A DNA stretch of 64,000 bases from Streptococcus pseudopneumoniae (GCF_001070715.1 NZ_JVRR01000073.1:1-64000); one strand, 5' to 3'. Positions 17,670 to 28,171 are shown, counted from the first letter of the stretch. The notes: generated by a model from the sequence alone, not told the origin. Program-made: numbers and translations.

Positions 17670-19313
17670 CATGGATGCGATTTTTTCTGGTTCTGGTGTG
17701 ACACGGAGGGTCTTTTGTCCTGTGTAAGTGACAAATCCTGGTTTTCCACCAGTTGGTTTATTGAGTTTTTTGACTTCAATCATATCTACATGAACTAGAT
17801 TTGATAAGCGCCCTTGAGAGAAGAAGGCAGCCAGCTCTGCTGCGTCTGTCTTGATTTCATCAGATGGGTCAAGATTGCCTGAGATGACAACGTGGCTTCC
17901 AGGAATGTCCTTGGCATGGAACCAAAGTTCCTCCTTGCGGGCCATTTTAAAGGTTAGCTCCTCGTTTTGTAGGTTGTTTCGGCCGACATAGATGATGGTT
18001 TTGCCATCGCTTGCTAGATATTGTTCTGGTTTTTTGCGTTTCTGGATTTTCTCCCGTTGTCTTCTGCGGATAAAGCCAGTTTGAATCAATTCTTCACGGA
18101 TTTCAGCGATTTCTTCCAGTCCAGCTTGGTTGAGGACGGTTTCTACACTTTCCAAATAGAGAATAGTGGCCTTGGTTTCTTCAATCAGATCAGTCAAGTA
18201 TTTGACAGCTTCTTTGAGTTTCTGGTAACGTTTAAAATAGCGTTGGGCATTCTGGTTGGGAGTCAGAGCCTTATCAAGCGCAATGGTGATAGGTTGATTA
18301 GTGTAGTAATTTTCTAAGATAACCTGGTCTTGGTCATTAGGCACTTGGTGGAGGAAGGTTGTCAGCAATTCTCCTTTTTGGCGAAACTCCTCCGCATTGT
18401 CTGTCGCCAGTAACTCTTTTTCCTGTTTTTTCAGCTTATGTCGATTTTTCTGCAGTTCATTTTCAACACGACGAATGAGTTCACTGGCTTGCTGTTTGAC
18501 GCGGTCGCGTTCAGCCTTGTCCTTATAGTAGGTGTCCAACAAATCAGAAAGACTAGTAAAAGGCTCTCCTACTTGATTTGCAAAAGGAATTGGACTGAAA
18601 GAAGTCTCTGTCAAGCAAGGCTTGGTTTCTTGACTGAAAAAGTTACGGAAAGTAGACAGTTTATCACTAATCAGCAGACCTTCCAATTCATTTGCTGTAT
18701 CACGTCCCAGACCTTGAAAGAGATTTTGAAGATGTTTAGCTGTCGTTTCCTGTGTTTGCAGGATTTCAAAGAGTTTCTCGTCCTTGATCGTAAAAGGATT
18801 GAGAGATTTCGTACTTGGCGGAGCGATATAGGTAGACCCTGGCAGCAAGGTGCGGTAGCTATTTTGTGAAAAGCCGACGTGTTTAATGACTTCGAGGATT
18901 TTGTGGCTACTTTTATCAACCAGTAGAATATTACTGTGTTTACCCATAATCTCGATAATCAAGGTAGCCTGGATATGGTCTCCAATCTCGTTTTTATTGG
19001 AAACTGTGATTTCCACAATACGGTCATTTTCCACTTGCTCGATCGACTCAATCAGGGCACCCTGCAAATATTTTCTCAAAACCATGATAAAGGTAGAAGG
19101 TTGAGCTGGATTTTCAAAAGTCGTTTGGGTCAGCTGAATGCGTCCAAAAACTGGATGGGCAGAAAGGAGCAGGCGATGACTTTGGCGATTGCTACGGATT
19201 TGCAAGACCAACTCTTGTTCAAAAGGCTGATTGATTTTCTGGATGCGACCGTTCACTAACTCTCTTCGCAATTCCTCAACCATGTGGTGTAAAAAAAATC
19301 CGTCAAATGACAT
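17658..19313 (-). CDS. pavA: PavA/FbpA fibronectin-binding protein, RqcH family
   Basis: A 551-residue NFACT protein. In pneumococcus it is a fibronectin-binding adhesion and virulence factor lacking a signal peptide. Its Bacillus homologue RqcH binds stalled 50S subunits and adds alanine tails. Domains in order are NFACT-N (MSFDGFFLHHMVEELRREL start), a helix-hairpin-helix region near 200, long coiled coils (about 270-420), and NFACT-R with KEELWFHAKDIPGSHVVI near 455. The start is MSFDGFF at 19313, where AAGGAGA precedes at proper distance; the upstream ATG does not. No export signal is visible. Confidence 0.93.
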   Translation of the reverse strand: MSFDGFFLHHMVEELRRELVNGRIQKINQPFEQELVLQIRSNRQSHRLLLSAHPVFGRIQLTQTTFENPAQPSTFIMVLRKYLQGALIESIEQVENDRIVEITVSNKNEIGDHIQATLIIEIMGKHSNILLVDKSSHKILEVIKHVGFSQNSYRTLLPGSTYIAPPSTKSLNPFTIKDEKLFEILQTQETTAKHLQNLFQGLGRDTANELEGLLISDKLSTFRNFFSQETKPCLTETSFSPIPFANQVGEPFTSLSDLLDTYYKDKAERDRVKQQASELIRRVENELQKNRHKLKKQEKELLATDNAEEFRQKGELLTTFLHQVPNDQDQVILENYYTNQPITIALDKALTPNQNAQRYFKRYQKLKEAVKYLTDLIEETKATILYLESVETVLNQAGLEEIAEIREELIQTGFIRRRQREKIQKRKKPEQYLASDGKTIIYVGRNNLQNEELTFKMARKEELWFHAKDIPGSHVVISGNLDPSDEIKTDAAELAAFFSQGRLSNLVHVDMIEVKKLNKPTGGKPGFVTYTGQKTLRVTPEPEKIASMKKS

Positions 19314-19343
19314 CGTTCTCTCCTTGTGATTGTATTCCATAGT

Positions 19344-19352
19344 ATTATATCA
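19344..19352 (-). promoter_or_regulatory. pavA promoter, extended -10
   Basis: On the minus strand the bases read TGATATAAT, a perfect extended -10, about 30 bases before the pavA ATG. Confidence 0.65.
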
Positions 19353-19379
19353 AAAAGGTAGAATAAAATCATGGAAATG

Positions 19380-19388
19380 TGGTATAAT
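19380..19388 (+). promoter_or_regulatory. ybeY promoter, extended -10
   Basis: TGGTATAAT, divergent from the pavA promoter and 29 bases before the ybeY ATG. Confidence 0.7.
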
Positions 19389-19417
19389 AAAGCCAAGTAA
19401 AGAGAAACGAGAAGCAC

Positions 19418-19915
19418 ATGTATATTGAAATGGTAGATGAAACTGGTCAAGTTTCAAAAGAAATGTTGCAACAAACCCAAGAAATTTTGGGATTTGCAGC
19501 CCAAAAATTAGGCAAAGAAGACAAGGAGATGGCAGTTACCTTTGTGACCAATGAACGTAGTCATGAACTCAATCTGGAGTACCGTGACACCGACCGTCCG
19601 ACAGATGTCATCAGCCTTGAGTATAAGCCAGAGTTGGAAATTGCCTTTGACGAAGAGGATTTGCTGGAAAATCCAGAATTGGCAGAGATGATGTCTGAGT
19701 TTGATGCCTATATTGGGGAACTTTTCATCTCTGTTGATAAGGCTCATGAGCAAGCTGAGGAATATGGACATAGCTTTGAGCGTGAGATGGGCTTCTTGGC
19801 AGTACACGGCTTTTTACATATCAACGGCTATGATCACTACACTCCGGAAGAAGAAGCGGAGATGTTCGGTTTACAAGAAGAAATTTTGACAGCCTATGGA
19901 CTCACAAGACAATAA
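19418..19915 (+). CDS. ybeY: Endoribonuclease YbeY (rRNA maturation)
   Basis: Zinc-dependent RNase involved in 16S rRNA 3'-end processing and ribosome quality control. The 165-residue protein has the metal-binding [11 protein letters not shown] motif near residues 128-138 and the TDVISLEY segment near residue 63. It overlaps dgkA by 20 bases and heads the ybeY-dgkA-era set, a conserved Firmicute cluster linking rRNA maturation and the Era GTPase. Confidence 0.95.
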   Translation: MYIEMVDETGQVSKEMLQQTQEILGFAAQKLGKEDKEMAVTFVTNERSHELNLEYRDTDRPTDVISLEYKPELEIAFDEEDLLENPELAEMMSEFDAYIGELFISVDKAHEQAEEYGHSFEREMGFLAVHGFLHINGYDHYTPEEEAEMFGLQEEILTAYGLTRQ

Positions 19916-20291
19916 ACGAAAATGGAAAAATCGTGACCTGATATCCAGTTTAGAATTTGCTCTCATAGGAATTTTTACTGCCATCAAGGAAGAACGCAAT
20001 ATGCGAAAACATGCAGTGACGGCTCTTGTAGTCATTCTTGCAGGTTTTGTTTTTCAGGTGTCACGAATCGAGTGGCTCTTTCTCCTATTGAGCATTTTCT
20101 TGGTAGTAGCTTTTGAAATTATCAATTCTGCTATTGAAAATGTGGTGGATTTGGCCAGTCACTATCACTTTTCCATGCTGGCTAAAAATGCCAAGGATAT
20201 GGCGGCTGGCGCGGTATTAGTGGTCTCTCTTTTCGCAGCCTTAACAGGCGCATTGATTTTTCTCCCACGAATCTGGGATTTATTATTTTAA
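19896..20291 (+). CDS. dgkA: Undecaprenol kinase (DgkA family)
   Basis: Small integral membrane kinase. In Gram-positives this family mainly phosphorylates undecaprenol, feeding the lipid carrier pool for wall synthesis. The 131-residue protein has an N-terminal amphipathic helix, three membrane helices (about 38-55, 58-80, 105-128), and the conserved [17 protein letters not shown] motif near residue 70. Its ATG lies inside the ybeY 3' end, so translation is probably coupled. Confidence 0.92.
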   Translation: MDSQDNKRKWKNRDLISSLEFALIGIFTAIKEERNMRKHAVTALVVILAGFVFQVSRIEWLFLLLSIFLVVAFEIINSAIENVVDLASHYHFSMLAKNAKDMAAGAVLVVSLFAALTGALIFLPRIWDLLF

Positions 20292-20307
20292 ACAGTAAGA
20301 GGAAATT

Positions 20308-21207
20308 ATGACTTTTAAATCAGGCTTTGTAGCCATTTTAGGACGTCCCAATGTTGGGAAGTCAACCTTTTTAAATCACGTTATGGGGCAAAAGATTGCC
20401 ATCATGAGTGACAAGGCGCAGACAACGCGCAACAAAATCATGGGAATTTACACGACTGATAAGGAACAAATCGTCTTTATTGATACACCAGGGATTCACA
20501 AACCTAAAACAGCTCTTGGAGATTTCATGGTCGAATCCGCCTACAGCACCCTTCGTGAAGTGGATACTGTTCTTTTTATGGTGCCTGCTGATGAAGCGCG
20601 TGGTAAGGGAGACGATATGATTATCGAGCGTCTCAAGGCTGCCAAGGTTCCTGTGATTTTGGTGGTGAACAAGATTGATAAGGTTCATCCAGACCAGCTT
20701 TTGTCTCAGATTGATGATTTTCGTAATCAAATGGACTTTAAGGAAATCGTTCCAATCTCAGCTCTTCAAGGGAATAACGTCTCTCGTCTAGTGGATATTT
20801 TGAGTGAAAATCTGGATGAAGGATTCCAGTATTTCCCGTCTGACCAAATCACAGACCATCCAGAGCGTTTCTTGGTTTCAGAAATGGTTCGCGAGAAAGT
20901 CTTGCACCTAACTCGTGAAGAGATTCCGCATTCTGTCGCAGTAGTTGTGGATTCTATGAAACGAGACGAAGAAACAGACAAGGTTCATATCCGTGCAACA
21001 ATTATGGTCGAGCGTGATAGTCAAAAAGGGATTATCATCGGTAAAGGTGGTGCTATGCTTAAGAAAATCGGTAGCATGGCTCGTCGTGATATTGAACTCA
21101 TGCTAGGAGACAAGGTTTTCCTAGAAACCTGGGTCAAGGTCAAGAAAAACTGGCGCGATAAGAAATTAGATCTTGCTGATTTTGGTTACAACGAAAAAGA
21201 ATACTAA
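20308..21207 (+). CDS. era: GTPase Era
   Basis: Essential GTPase that binds the 3' end of 16S rRNA during 30S maturation. The 299-residue protein has G1 GRPNVGKST (residues 12-20), G3 DTPG near 61, G4 NKID near 123, G5 SAL near 152, and a C-terminal KH domain with [15 protein letters not shown] near 243. It follows dgkA by 16 bases with AAGAGGAAA as ribosome-binding site. Confidence 0.98.
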   Translation: MTFKSGFVAILGRPNVGKSTFLNHVMGQKIAIMSDKAQTTRNKIMGIYTTDKEQIVFIDTPGIHKPKTALGDFMVESAYSTLREVDTVLFMVPADEARGKGDDMIIERLKAAKVPVILVVNKIDKVHPDQLLSQIDDFRNQMDFKEIVPISALQGNNVSRLVDILSENLDEGFQYFPSDQITDHPERFLVSEMVREKVLHLTREEIPHSVAVVVDSMKRDEETDKVHIRATIMVERDSQKGIIIGKGGAMLKKIGSMARRDIELMLGDKVFLETWVKVKKNWRDKKLDLADFGYNEKEY

Positions 21208-21255
21208 GTAGAGGTGGGCTCATGCCTGCTTCTTGTTTTTACAGGAGGAGGACCT

Positions 21256-22080
21256 ATGCCTGAATTACCTGAGGTTGAAACTGTTCGACGTGGCTTGGAA
21301 AAATTGATTTTGGGAAAGAAGATTTCGAGTGTAGAAATTCGTTATCCCAAGATGATTAAGACGGATTTGGACGAGTTTCGAAAGGAAGTGCCTGGTCAAG
21401 TGGTTGAGTCAATGGGACGTCGTGGCAAATATTTGATTTTCTACCTGACAGACAAGGTCTTGATTTCGCATTTGCGGATGGAAGGCAAGTATTTTTACTA
21501 TCCAGACCAAGTGCCTGAACGCAAGCATGCCCATGTTTTCTTCCAGTTTGAGGACGGTGGAACCCTTGTTTATGAGGATGTTCGCAAGTTTGGTACTATG
21601 GAACTCTTGGCGCCTGACCTTTTAGACGCCTACTTTATTTCTAAAAAATTAGGTCCTGAGCCAAGCGAAGAAGACTTTGATTTGCAGCTCTTTCAATCTG
21701 CCCTTGCCAAGTCCAAAAAGCCTATCAAATCCCATCTCCTAGACCAGACCTTGGTGGCTGGGCTTGGCAATATCTATGTGGATGAGGTCCTCTGGCGAGC
21801 TCAGGTTCATCCAGCTAGACCTTCCCAGACTTTGACAGCAGAAGAAGCGACTGCCATTCATGACCAGACCATTGCTGTTTTGGGACAGGCTGTTGAAAAA
21901 GGTGGTTCCACCATTCGGACCTATACCAACGCTTTTGGTGAAGATGGAACTATGCAGGATTTTCATCAGGTCTATGACAAGGCTGGTCAAGAATGTGTAC
22001 GCTGTGGTACCATCATTGAGAAAATCCAACTAGGCGGACGAGGCACCCATTTTTGCCCTCAGTGCCAAAGGAGGGGCTGA
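21256..22080 (+). CDS. mutM: Formamidopyrimidine-DNA glycosylase
   Basis: Bifunctional base-excision repair enzyme that removes 8-oxoguanine and opens the strand by beta/delta elimination. The 274-residue protein starts with [14 protein letters not shown], where the N-terminal Pro is the catalytic nucleophile. It ends with a four-Cys zinc finger ([20 protein letters not shown] then CPQC). ATG 21256 is required to expose Pro2 and is preceded by AGGAGGA. The stop shares a base with the coaE start (TGATG). Confidence 0.97.
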   Translation: MPELPEVETVRRGLEKLILGKKISSVEIRYPKMIKTDLDEFRKEVPGQVVESMGRRGKYLIFYLTDKVLISHLRMEGKYFYYPDQVPERKHAHVFFQFEDGGTLVYEDVRKFGTMELLAPDLLDAYFISKKLGPEPSEEDFDLQLFQSALAKSKKPIKSHLLDQTLVAGLGNIYVDEVLWRAQVHPARPSQTLTAEEATAIHDQTIAVLGQAVEKGGSTIRTYTNAFGEDGTMQDFHQVYDKAGQECVRCGTIIEKIQLGGRGTHFCPQCQRRG

Positions 22081-22685
22081 TGGGAAAAATCATCGGAATC
22101 ACAGGTGGAATTGCCTCTGGTAAGTCAACTGTGACAAATTTTCTAATACAGCAAGGCTTTCAAGTAGTGGATGCCGACGCAGTCGTCCATCAACTACAGA
22201 AACCTGGTGGTCGTCTGTTTCAGGCTCTAGTCCAGCACTTTGGGCAAGAAATCATCCTTGAAAGCGGAGAACTCAATCGCCCTCTCCTGGCTAGTCTTAT
22301 CTTTTCAAATCCTGAAGAGCGAGAATGGTCGAAGCAAATCCAAGGGGAGATTATCCGTGAGGAACTGGCTGTTTTAAGAGACCAGTTGGCTCAGACAGAG
22401 GCTATCTTTTTCATGGATATACCCTTACTTTTTGAGCAGGACTACAGTGCTTGGTTTGATGAGACTTGGTTGGTCTATGTGGACCGAGATGTCCAAGTAG
22501 AACGCTTAATGAAAAGGGGCCAGTTGTCCAAAGATGAAGCTGAGTTTCGTTTGGCAGCCCAGTGGCCTTTAGAGAAAAAGAAAGATTTGGCCAGCCAGGT
22601 TCTTGATAATAATGGCAATCAGAACCAGCTTCTCACTCAGGTGCGTATCCTTCTTGAGGGAGGTAGCCAAGATGACAGAGATTAA
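22080..22685 (+). CDS. coaE: Dephospho-CoA kinase
   Basis: Last step of coenzyme A synthesis, phosphorylating the 3'-hydroxyl of dephospho-CoA. The 201-residue protein has a P-loop GGIASGKST at residues 8-16, the DADAVVHQL segment near 32, and DIPLLFE near 112. The start overlaps the mutM stop by one base. The end overlaps pmrA by 14 bases. Confidence 0.96.
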   Translation: MGKIIGITGGIASGKSTVTNFLIQQGFQVVDADAVVHQLQKPGGRLFQALVQHFGQEIILESGELNRPLLASLIFSNPEEREWSKQIQGEIIREELAVLRDQLAQTEAIFFMDIPLLFEQDYSAWFDETWLVYVDRDVQVERLMKRGQLSKDEAEFRLAAQWPLEKKKDLASQVLDNNGNQNQLLTQVRILLEGGSQDDRD

Positions 22686-23871
22686 CTGGAAGGATAATCT
22701 GCGTATTGCTTGGTTTGGTAATTTTCTGACAGGAGCCAGTATTTCCTTGGTTGTGCCTTTTATGCCCATCTTTGTGGAAAATTTAGGTGTAGGGAGTGAG
22801 CAAGCTGCTTTTTATGCAGGCTTAGCTATTTCTGTCTCTGCTATTTCCGCGGCGCTCTTTTCTCCTATCTGGGGGATTCTTGCTGACAAATATGGTCGAA
22901 AACCCATGATGATTCGAGCTGGGCTTGCCATGACCATCACTATGGGAGGCTTGGCCTTTGTGCCAAATATTTATTGGCTAATCTTTCTTCGTTTGCTAAA
23001 TGGTGTATTTGCAGGTTTTGTTCCTAACGCCACAGCCTTGATAGCCAGTCAGGTTCCCAAGGAGAAATCAGGCTCTGCCTTAGGTACTTTGTCTACAGGT
23101 GTAGTTGCAGGTACTCTAACTGGTCCCTTTATTGGTGGCTTTATTGCAGAATTATTTGGCATCCGTACTGTTTTCGTACTGGTTGGTAGTTTTCTGTTCT
23201 TAGCTGCTGTTTTGACTATTTGCTTTATCAAGGAAGATTTTCAACCAGTAGCCAAGGAAAAGGCCATCCCAACAAAGGAATTATTTACATCAGTTAAATA
23301 TCCCTATCTCTTGGTCAACCTATTTCTGACTAGTTTTGTCATCCAATTTTCAGCCCAATCAATCGGCCCTATCTTAGCTCTGTATGTACGCGACTTAGGC
23401 CAGACAGAGAATCTTCTTTTTGTCTCTGGTTTGATTGTGTCCAGTATGGGCTTTTCCAGTATGATGAGTGCAGGAGTCATGGGCAAGCTAGGTGACAAGG
23501 TGGGGAATCATCGCCTCTTGGTTGTAGCCCAGTTTTATTCAGTCATCATCTATCTTCTCTGTGCCAATGCCTCTAGCCCCCTTCAACTAGGACTCTATCG
23601 TTTCCTCTTTGGATTGGGAACCGGTGCCCTGATTCCTGGAGTTAATGCTCTTCTCAGTAAGATGACTCCAAAATCAGGTATTTCAAGAGTATTTGCCTTC
23701 AATCAGGTATTCTTTTATCTGGGAGGTGTCGTTGGTCCCATGGCAGGTTCTGCAGTAGCAGGTCAATTTGGCTACCATGCTGTCTTTTATGCGACAAGCC
23801 TTTGTGTTGCCTTTAGTTGTCTCTTTAACCTGCTTCAATTTCGAACATTATTAAAAGTAAAGGAAATCTAG
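22672..23871 (+). CDS. pmrA: MFS multidrug efflux transporter PmrA
   Basis: Drug:proton antiporter of the major facilitator superfamily. In pneumococcus PmrA has been linked to efflux of norfloxacin and dyes. The 399-residue protein has about twelve hydrophobic spans. The MFS loop signature after helix 2 reads [14 protein letters not shown] (residues 69-82). The start [16 protein letters not shown] at 22672 follows AGGGAGG and overlaps coaE. Substrate range in this strain is not visible from sequence. Confidence 0.92.
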
Positions 23872-24020
23872 TGCGAGTAAAAATTAATCTCAAATGCTCC
23901 TCTTGTGGCAGTATCAATTACCTAACCAGTAAAAATTCCAAAACCCATCCAGACAAGATTGAGGTTTTAAAGTATTGTCCCAAGGAAAGAAAAGTAACCC
24001 TACATCTTGAATCTAAGTAG
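23871..24020 (+). CDS. rpmG: 50S ribosomal protein L33
   Basis: A 49-residue basic ribosomal protein starting at a GTG that shares its G with the pmrA stop. The product reads [20 protein letters not shown] at the N-terminus and ends [18 protein letters not shown]. It keeps the CxxC pair at residues 9 and 12 and a third Cys at 36. The fourth Cys of the full zinc ribbon is replaced by Glu39. Firmicutes often carry several L33 paralogues, and this may be an alternative form. The overlap suggests co-expression with pmrA. Confidence 0.9.
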
Positions 24021-24026
24021 ATTTTA

Positions 24027-24035
24027 TGGTAAAAT
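24027..24035 (+). promoter_or_regulatory. secG promoter, extended -10
   Basis: TGGTAAAAT, an extended -10 box 24 bases before the secG ATG. Confidence 0.5.
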
Positions 24036-24059
24036 AATAAGGATTTTAAGGAGTTTGAT

Positions 24060-24293
24060 ATGTATAACCTATTATTAACTATTTTATTAGTATTATCTGT
24101 TGTGATTGTGATTGCGATTTTCATGCAACCAACTAAAAACCAATCCAGCAATGTATTTGATGCCAGCTCAGGTGATTTGTTTGAACGCAGTAAAGCACGC
24201 GGTTTTGAAGCTGTAATGCAGCGTTTGACAGGGATTTTAGTCTTTTTCTGGCTAGCCATTGCCTTAGCATTGACGGTATTATCAAGTAGATAA
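24060..24293 (+). CDS. secG: Preprotein translocase subunit SecG
   Basis: Small subunit of the SecYEG export channel. The 77-residue protein has two membrane helices (about 3-22 and 55-75) joined by a polar loop that contains the family-typical NVFDASSGDLFERSKARGFE. It stands between rpmG and rnr, the secG-rnr-smpB order common in Firmicutes. Confidence 0.93.
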   Translation: MYNLLLTILLVLSVVIVIAIFMQPTKNQSSNVFDASSGDLFERSKARGFEAVMQRLTGILVFFWLAIALALTVLSSR

Positions 24294-24302
24294 GAAAATA
24301 AT

Positions 24303-24328
24303 GGGCAGGACTAGGTCTTTGCCTCTTT
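24303..24328 (+). terminator. Probable terminator between secG and rnr
   Basis: An imperfect hairpin (GGCAGGAC with GTCTTTGCC) is followed by CTTTTTATTTTT. Confidence 0.6.
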
Positions 24329-24393
24329 TTATTTTTAAAAGATATTTGAGAAGGTTTTACAGTAAAAGAAAATAAAAAATCTAGAAAGAAAAT

Positions 24394-26748
24394 ATGAAAG
24401 ATAGAATAAAAGAATATTTACAAGACAAGGGAAATGTAACTGTCAATGACTTGGCTCAGGCTTTGGGTAAAGACTGTTCCAAGGATTTTCGTGAGTTGAT
24501 TAAAACCTTGTCCCTAATGGAAAGGAAGCACCAGATTCGCTTTGAAGAAGATGGGAGTCTGACATTAGAAATCAAGAAAAAACATGAGATTACTCTCAAG
24601 GGGATTTTTCATGCCCATAAAAATGGCTTTGGTTTTGTCAGCTTAGAAGGCGAGGAGGACGACCTTTTTGTAGGAAAAAACGATGTCAACTATGCTATTG
24701 ATGGTGATACCGTTGAGGTCGTCATCAAAAAAGTCGCTGACCGCAATAAGGGAACAGCGGCAGAAGCCAAAATTATCGATATCCTAGAGCACAGTTTGAC
24801 AACTGTTGTTGGACAAATTGTTCTGGATCAGGAAAAACCTAAGTATGCGGGCTATATTCGTTCGAAAAATCAGAAAATCAGTCAACCCATCTATGTTAAG
24901 AAACCAACTCTAAAACTAGAAGGAACAGAAGTTCTCAAGGTCTTTATCGATAAATACCCAAGCAGGAAACATGATTTCTTTGTCGCGAGTGTTCTAGATG
25001 TGGTTGGGCATTCAACGGATGTCGGAATTGATGTTCTTGAGGTTTTGGAATCTATGGACATTGTATCCGAGTTTCCAGAAGCTGTTGTTAAGGAAGCAGA
25101 AAGTGTGCCTGATGTTCCGTCTCAAAAGGATATGGAAGGTCGTCTGGATCTAAGAGATGAGATTACCTTTACCATTGATGGTGCTGATGCCAAGGACTTG
25201 GACGATGCGGTGCATATCAAGGCCTTGAAAAATGGGAATCTGGAGCTTGGTGTTCACATCGCAGATGTTTCCTACTATGTGACCGAGGGTTCTGCCCTTG
25301 ACAAGGAAGCCCTTAACCGCGCGACTTCTGTCTATGTGACAGACCGCGTGGTGCCAATGCTTCCAGAACGATTGTCAAATGGCATCTGCTCTCTCAATCC
25401 CCAAGTTGACCGTCTGACCCAGTCTGCCATTATGGAGATTGATAAACATGGTCGTGTGGTTAACTATACCATTACACAAACAGTTATCAAGACCAGTTTT
25501 CGTATGACCTATAGCGATGTCAATGATATCCTAGCTGGCGATGAAGAAAAGAGAAAAGAATATCATAAAATTGTTCCTAGTATCGAACTCATGGCTAAGC
25601 TCCATGAAATTTTAGAAAACATGCGTGTGAAACGTGGTGCCCTCAATTTTGATACCAATGAAGCTAAGATTTTAGTGGATAAACAAGGTAAGCCTGTTGA
25701 TATCGTTCTTCGTCAGCGTGGCATTGCAGAGCGCATGATTGAGTCCTTCATGTTGATGGCCAATGAAACAGTTGCTGAGCATTTTAGCAAGCTGGACCTA
25801 CCTTTTATCTATCGAATTCACGAGGAGCCTAAGGCTGAAAAGGTTCAGAAGTTTATTGATTATGCTTCGAGCTTTGGTTTGCGCATTTATGGGACTGCCA
25901 GTGAGATTAGCCAGGAGGCACTCCAAGACATCATGCGTGCTGTTGAGGGAGAACCTTATGCAGATGTATTGTCCATGATGCTTCTTCGCTCTATGCAGCA
26001 GGCTCGCTATTCGGAGCACAATCACGGCCACTATGGATTAGCAGCAGATTACTATACTCACTTTACTAGTCCGATTCGTCGTTATCCTGACCTTCTTGTT
26101 CACCGTGTGATTCGTGATTACGGCCGTTCTAAGGAAATAGCAGAGCATTTTGAGCAAGTGATTCCAGAGATTGCGACCCAGTCTTCCAACCGTGAGCGTC
26201 GTGCCATAGAAGCTGAGCGTGAAGTCGAAGCCATGAAAAAGGCTGAGTACATGGAAGAATACGTAGGCGAAGAATACGATGCTGTTGTATCAAGTATCGT
26301 CAAATTCGGTCTCTTTGTTGAATTGCCAAACACGGTTGAAGGTTTGATTCACATCACAAATCTACCTGAATTTTATCATTTCAATGAGCGTGATTTGACC
26401 CTTCGTGGGGAGAAATCGGGAACAACCTTCCGTGTCGGACAGCAAATCCGTATCCGGGTTGAAAGAGCCGACAAGATGACTGGTGAAATTGACTTCTCTT
26501 ACATCCCAAGTGAGTTTGATGTGATTGAAAAAGGCTTGAAACAGTCTAGTCGAAATGACAGAGGGCGTGGTTCAAGTCGTCGTTCAGATAAGAAGGAAGA
26601 TAAGAGAAAATCAGGACGCTCAAATGATAAGCGCAAGCATTCACAAAAAGACAAGAAGAAAAAAGGGAAGAAACCTTTTTACAAGGAAGTAGCTAAGAAA
26701 GGAGCCAAGCATGGCAAAGGGCGAGGGAAAGGTCGTCGCACAAAATAA
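24394..26748 (+). CDS. rnr: Ribonuclease R
   Basis: Processive 3'-5' exoribonuclease that degrades structured RNA and, with tmRNA-SmpB, non-stop mRNAs. The 784-residue protein has an N-terminal helix-turn-helix region, cold-shock OB folds, the RNB catalytic domain with the Asp-rich [14 protein letters not shown] near residue 263, an S1 domain ([20 protein letters not shown] near 630), and a long Lys/Arg-rich tail (about 720-784). smpB starts 38 bases before its stop, so the two partners are probably coupled. Confidence 0.97.
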   Translation: MKDRIKEYLQDKGNVTVNDLAQALGKDCSKDFRELIKTLSLMERKHQIRFEEDGSLTLEIKKKHEITLKGIFHAHKNGFGFVSLEGEEDDLFVGKNDVNYAIDGDTVEVVIKKVADRNKGTAAEAKIIDILEHSLTTVVGQIVLDQEKPKYAGYIRSKNQKISQPIYVKKPTLKLEGTEVLKVFIDKYPSRKHDFFVASVLDVVGHSTDVGIDVLEVLESMDIVSEFPEAVVKEAESVPDVPSQKDMEGRLDLRDEITFTIDGADAKDLDDAVHIKALKNGNLELGVHIADVSYYVTEGSALDKEALNRATSVYVTDRVVPMLPERLSNGICSLNPQVDRLTQSAIMEIDKHGRVVNYTITQTVIKTSFRMTYSDVNDILAGDEEKRKEYHKIVPSIELMAKLHEILENMRVKRGALNFDTNEAKILVDKQGKPVDIVLRQRGIAERMIESFMLMANETVAEHFSKLDLPFIYRIHEEPKAEKVQKFIDYASSFGLRIYGTASEISQEALQDIMRAVEGEPYADVLSMMLLRSMQQARYSEHNHGHYGLAADYYTHFTSPIRRYPDLLVHRVIRDYGRSKEIAEHFEQVIPEIATQSSNRERRAIEAEREVEAMKKAEYMEEYVGEEYDAVVSSIVKFGLFVELPNTVEGLIHITNLPEFYHFNERDLTLRGEKSGTTFRVGQQIRIRVERADKMTGEIDFSYIPSEFDVIEKGLKQSSRNDRGRGSSRRSDKKEDKRKSGRSNDKRKHSQKDKKKKGKKPFYKEVAKKGAKHGKGRGKGRRTK

Positions 26749-27178
26749 AAAGGCGCGCCACGACTATACAATCGTAGATACGCTAGAGGCAGGGATGGTC
26801 CTGACTGGGACTGAAATCAAGAGTGTGCGAGCTGCTCGAATCAATCTCAAGGACGGCTTTGCTCAAGTGAAAAATGGAGAAGTCTGGTTGAGCAATGTCC
26901 ATATCGCTCCTTACGAAGAGGGCAATATCTGGAACCAAGAACCAGAACGTCGTCGTAAACTCCTGCTCCATAAGAAACAAATCCAAAAATTAGAACAAGA
27001 GACTAAAGGAACAGGAATGACCCTGGTTCCCCTTAAGGTCTATATCAAAGATGGTTACGCTAAACTCCTTTTAGGTTTAGCTAAAGGGAAGCATGACTAT
27101 GATAAACGGGAGTCAATCAAACGTCGTGAGCAGAATCGCGATATTGAGCGCGTGATGAAAGCTGTCAATCAACGATAA
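26711..27178 (+). CDS. smpB: SsrA-binding protein SmpB
   Basis: Partner of tmRNA in trans-translation, rescuing stalled ribosomes. The 155-residue protein has the OB-barrel motifs [20 protein letters not shown] near residue 28 and the C-terminal basic tail [18 protein letters not shown] that enters the mRNA path. The AAAGGAG ribosome-binding site and the ATG lie inside the rnr 3' end. The tmRNA gene itself is not in this window. Confidence 0.97.
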   Translation: MAKGEGKVVAQNKKARHDYTIVDTLEAGMVLTGTEIKSVRAARINLKDGFAQVKNGEVWLSNVHIAPYEEGNIWNQEPERRRKLLLHKKQIQKLEQETKGTGMTLVPLKVYIKDGYAKLLLGLAKGKHDYDKRESIKRREQNRDIERVMKAVNQR

Positions 27179-27192
27179 AAAGAGGAATGAAG

Positions 27193-28053
27193 ATGGAAAA
27201 ACTAGTTGCCTATAAACGCATGCCTTTGTGGAATAAAGAAACCATGCCAGAGGCTGTTCAGCAAAAGCACAATACCAAGGTTGGGACTTGGGGCAAGATT
27301 ACTGTTTTAAAAGGAACTCTCAAGTTTATTGAATTGACAGAGGATGGTGAGGTTTTAGCTGAGCACCTCTTTGAAGCGGGGGCTGACAATCCAATGGCAC
27401 AACCACAAGCTTGGCACCGAGTGGAGGCTGTAACAGACGATGTAGAATGGTATTTGGAATTTTATTGTAAACCTGAGGATTATTTCCCTAAGAAATACAA
27501 TACCAATCCGGTTCATTCAGAGGTCCTAGAGGCTATGCAGACAGTAAAACCAGGGAAAGCCTTGGATTTGGGCTGTGGTCAAGGTCGTAATTCTCTCTTT
27601 TTAGCCCAACAAGGTTTTGATGTGACAGCTGTGGATCAAAATGAACTGGCCCTTGAAATCTTGCAAAGCATTGTGGAGCAGGAAGATTTGGACATGCCTG
27701 TTGGTCTTTACGATATCAATTCAGCCAGCATTGGGCAAGAGTATGATTTCATCGTATCGACAGTTGTTCTCATGTTTCTGCAAGCAAACCGCATTCCTGC
27801 AATTATCAAAAATATGCAGGAGAAAACTACTGTTGGTGGCTACAATCTTATCGTTTGTGCCATGGATACGGAAGATTATCCTTGCTCAGTGAACTTCCCA
27901 TTCACCTTTAGAGAAGGAGAACTGGCAGACTATTACAAGGATTGGGAGTTGGTCAAGTACAATGAAAATCCAGGCCATTTGCACCGTCGTGATGAAAATG
28001 GCAATCGTATTCAACTACGCTTTGCGACCATGCTAGCCAAGAAAATCAAATAA
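27193..28053 (+). CDS. tehB: TehB-type SAM-dependent methyltransferase
   Basis: Tellurite-resistance methyltransferase family. The 286-residue protein joins an N-terminal cupin-like domain (about 1-95, with WGKITVLKGTLKFIEL) to a Rossmann methyltransferase domain whose SAM motif ALDLGCGQGRNSLFLA begins near residue 119. TehB proteins use SAM to detoxify tellurite; the natural substrate is uncertain. ATG 27193 is preferred over the ATG at 27187, which touches the AGAGGA ribosome-binding site. The terminator that follows is the left copy of the repeat flanking hicAB. Confidence 0.88.
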   Translation: MEKLVAYKRMPLWNKETMPEAVQQKHNTKVGTWGKITVLKGTLKFIELTEDGEVLAEHLFEAGADNPMAQPQAWHRVEAVTDDVEWYLEFYCKPEDYFPKKYNTNPVHSEVLEAMQTVKPGKALDLGCGQGRNSLFLAQQGFDVTAVDQNELALEILQSIVEQEDLDMPVGLYDINSASIGQEYDFIVSTVVLMFLQANRIPAIIKNMQEKTTVGGYNLIVCAMDTEDYPCSVNFPFTFREGELADYYKDWELVKYNENPGHLHRRDENGNRIQLRFATMLAKKIK

Positions 28054-28060
28054 ACATGAA

Positions 28061-28097
28061 TGAAGATTAGGAAATTTCCTGATCTTTTTTCTTTTTT
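28061..28097 (+). terminator. Terminator of tehB (left repeat copy)
   Basis: Stem AGATTAGGAAA/TTTCCTGATCT with one G-T pair, followed by TTTTTTCTTTTTT. Confidence 0.88.
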
Positions 28098-28104
28098 ACG
28101 AATA
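28097..28104 (+). promoter_or_regulatory. Duplicated cin-box upstream of hicA
   Basis: TACGAATA preceded by a T-tract is identical to the cin-box core of coiA at 28814 and comEA at 8794. It lies 67 bases before the hicA ATG, farther than in the known late genes, but would still transcribe hicAB if SigX uses it. Confidence 0.7.
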
Positions 28105-28119
28105 GATAAGATAGAAGAA

Positions 28120-28148
28120 TTGACAAAAATACGCATTATAAGTATAAT
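28120..28148 (+). promoter_or_regulatory. Vegetative promoter of hicAB
   Basis: A consensus promoter: TTGACA (28120-28125), 17 bases, TATAAT (28143-28148). It lies 23 bases before the hicA ATG, so hicAB is not dependent on the cin-box alone. Confidence 0.85.
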
Positions 28149-28171
28149 TTTAGCTAGAAAGGTGACTATGA

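Larger units (their letters stand above)
28060..28104. repeat. Direct repeat, left copy flanking hicAB
   Basis: 45 bases that recur at 28778-28821 with one substitution and one base of indel. The unit is a terminator (AGATTAGGAAA with TTTCCTGATCT, then T-tracts) ending in the cin-box TACGAATA. This copy follows tehB and precedes hicA. Confidence 0.95.
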
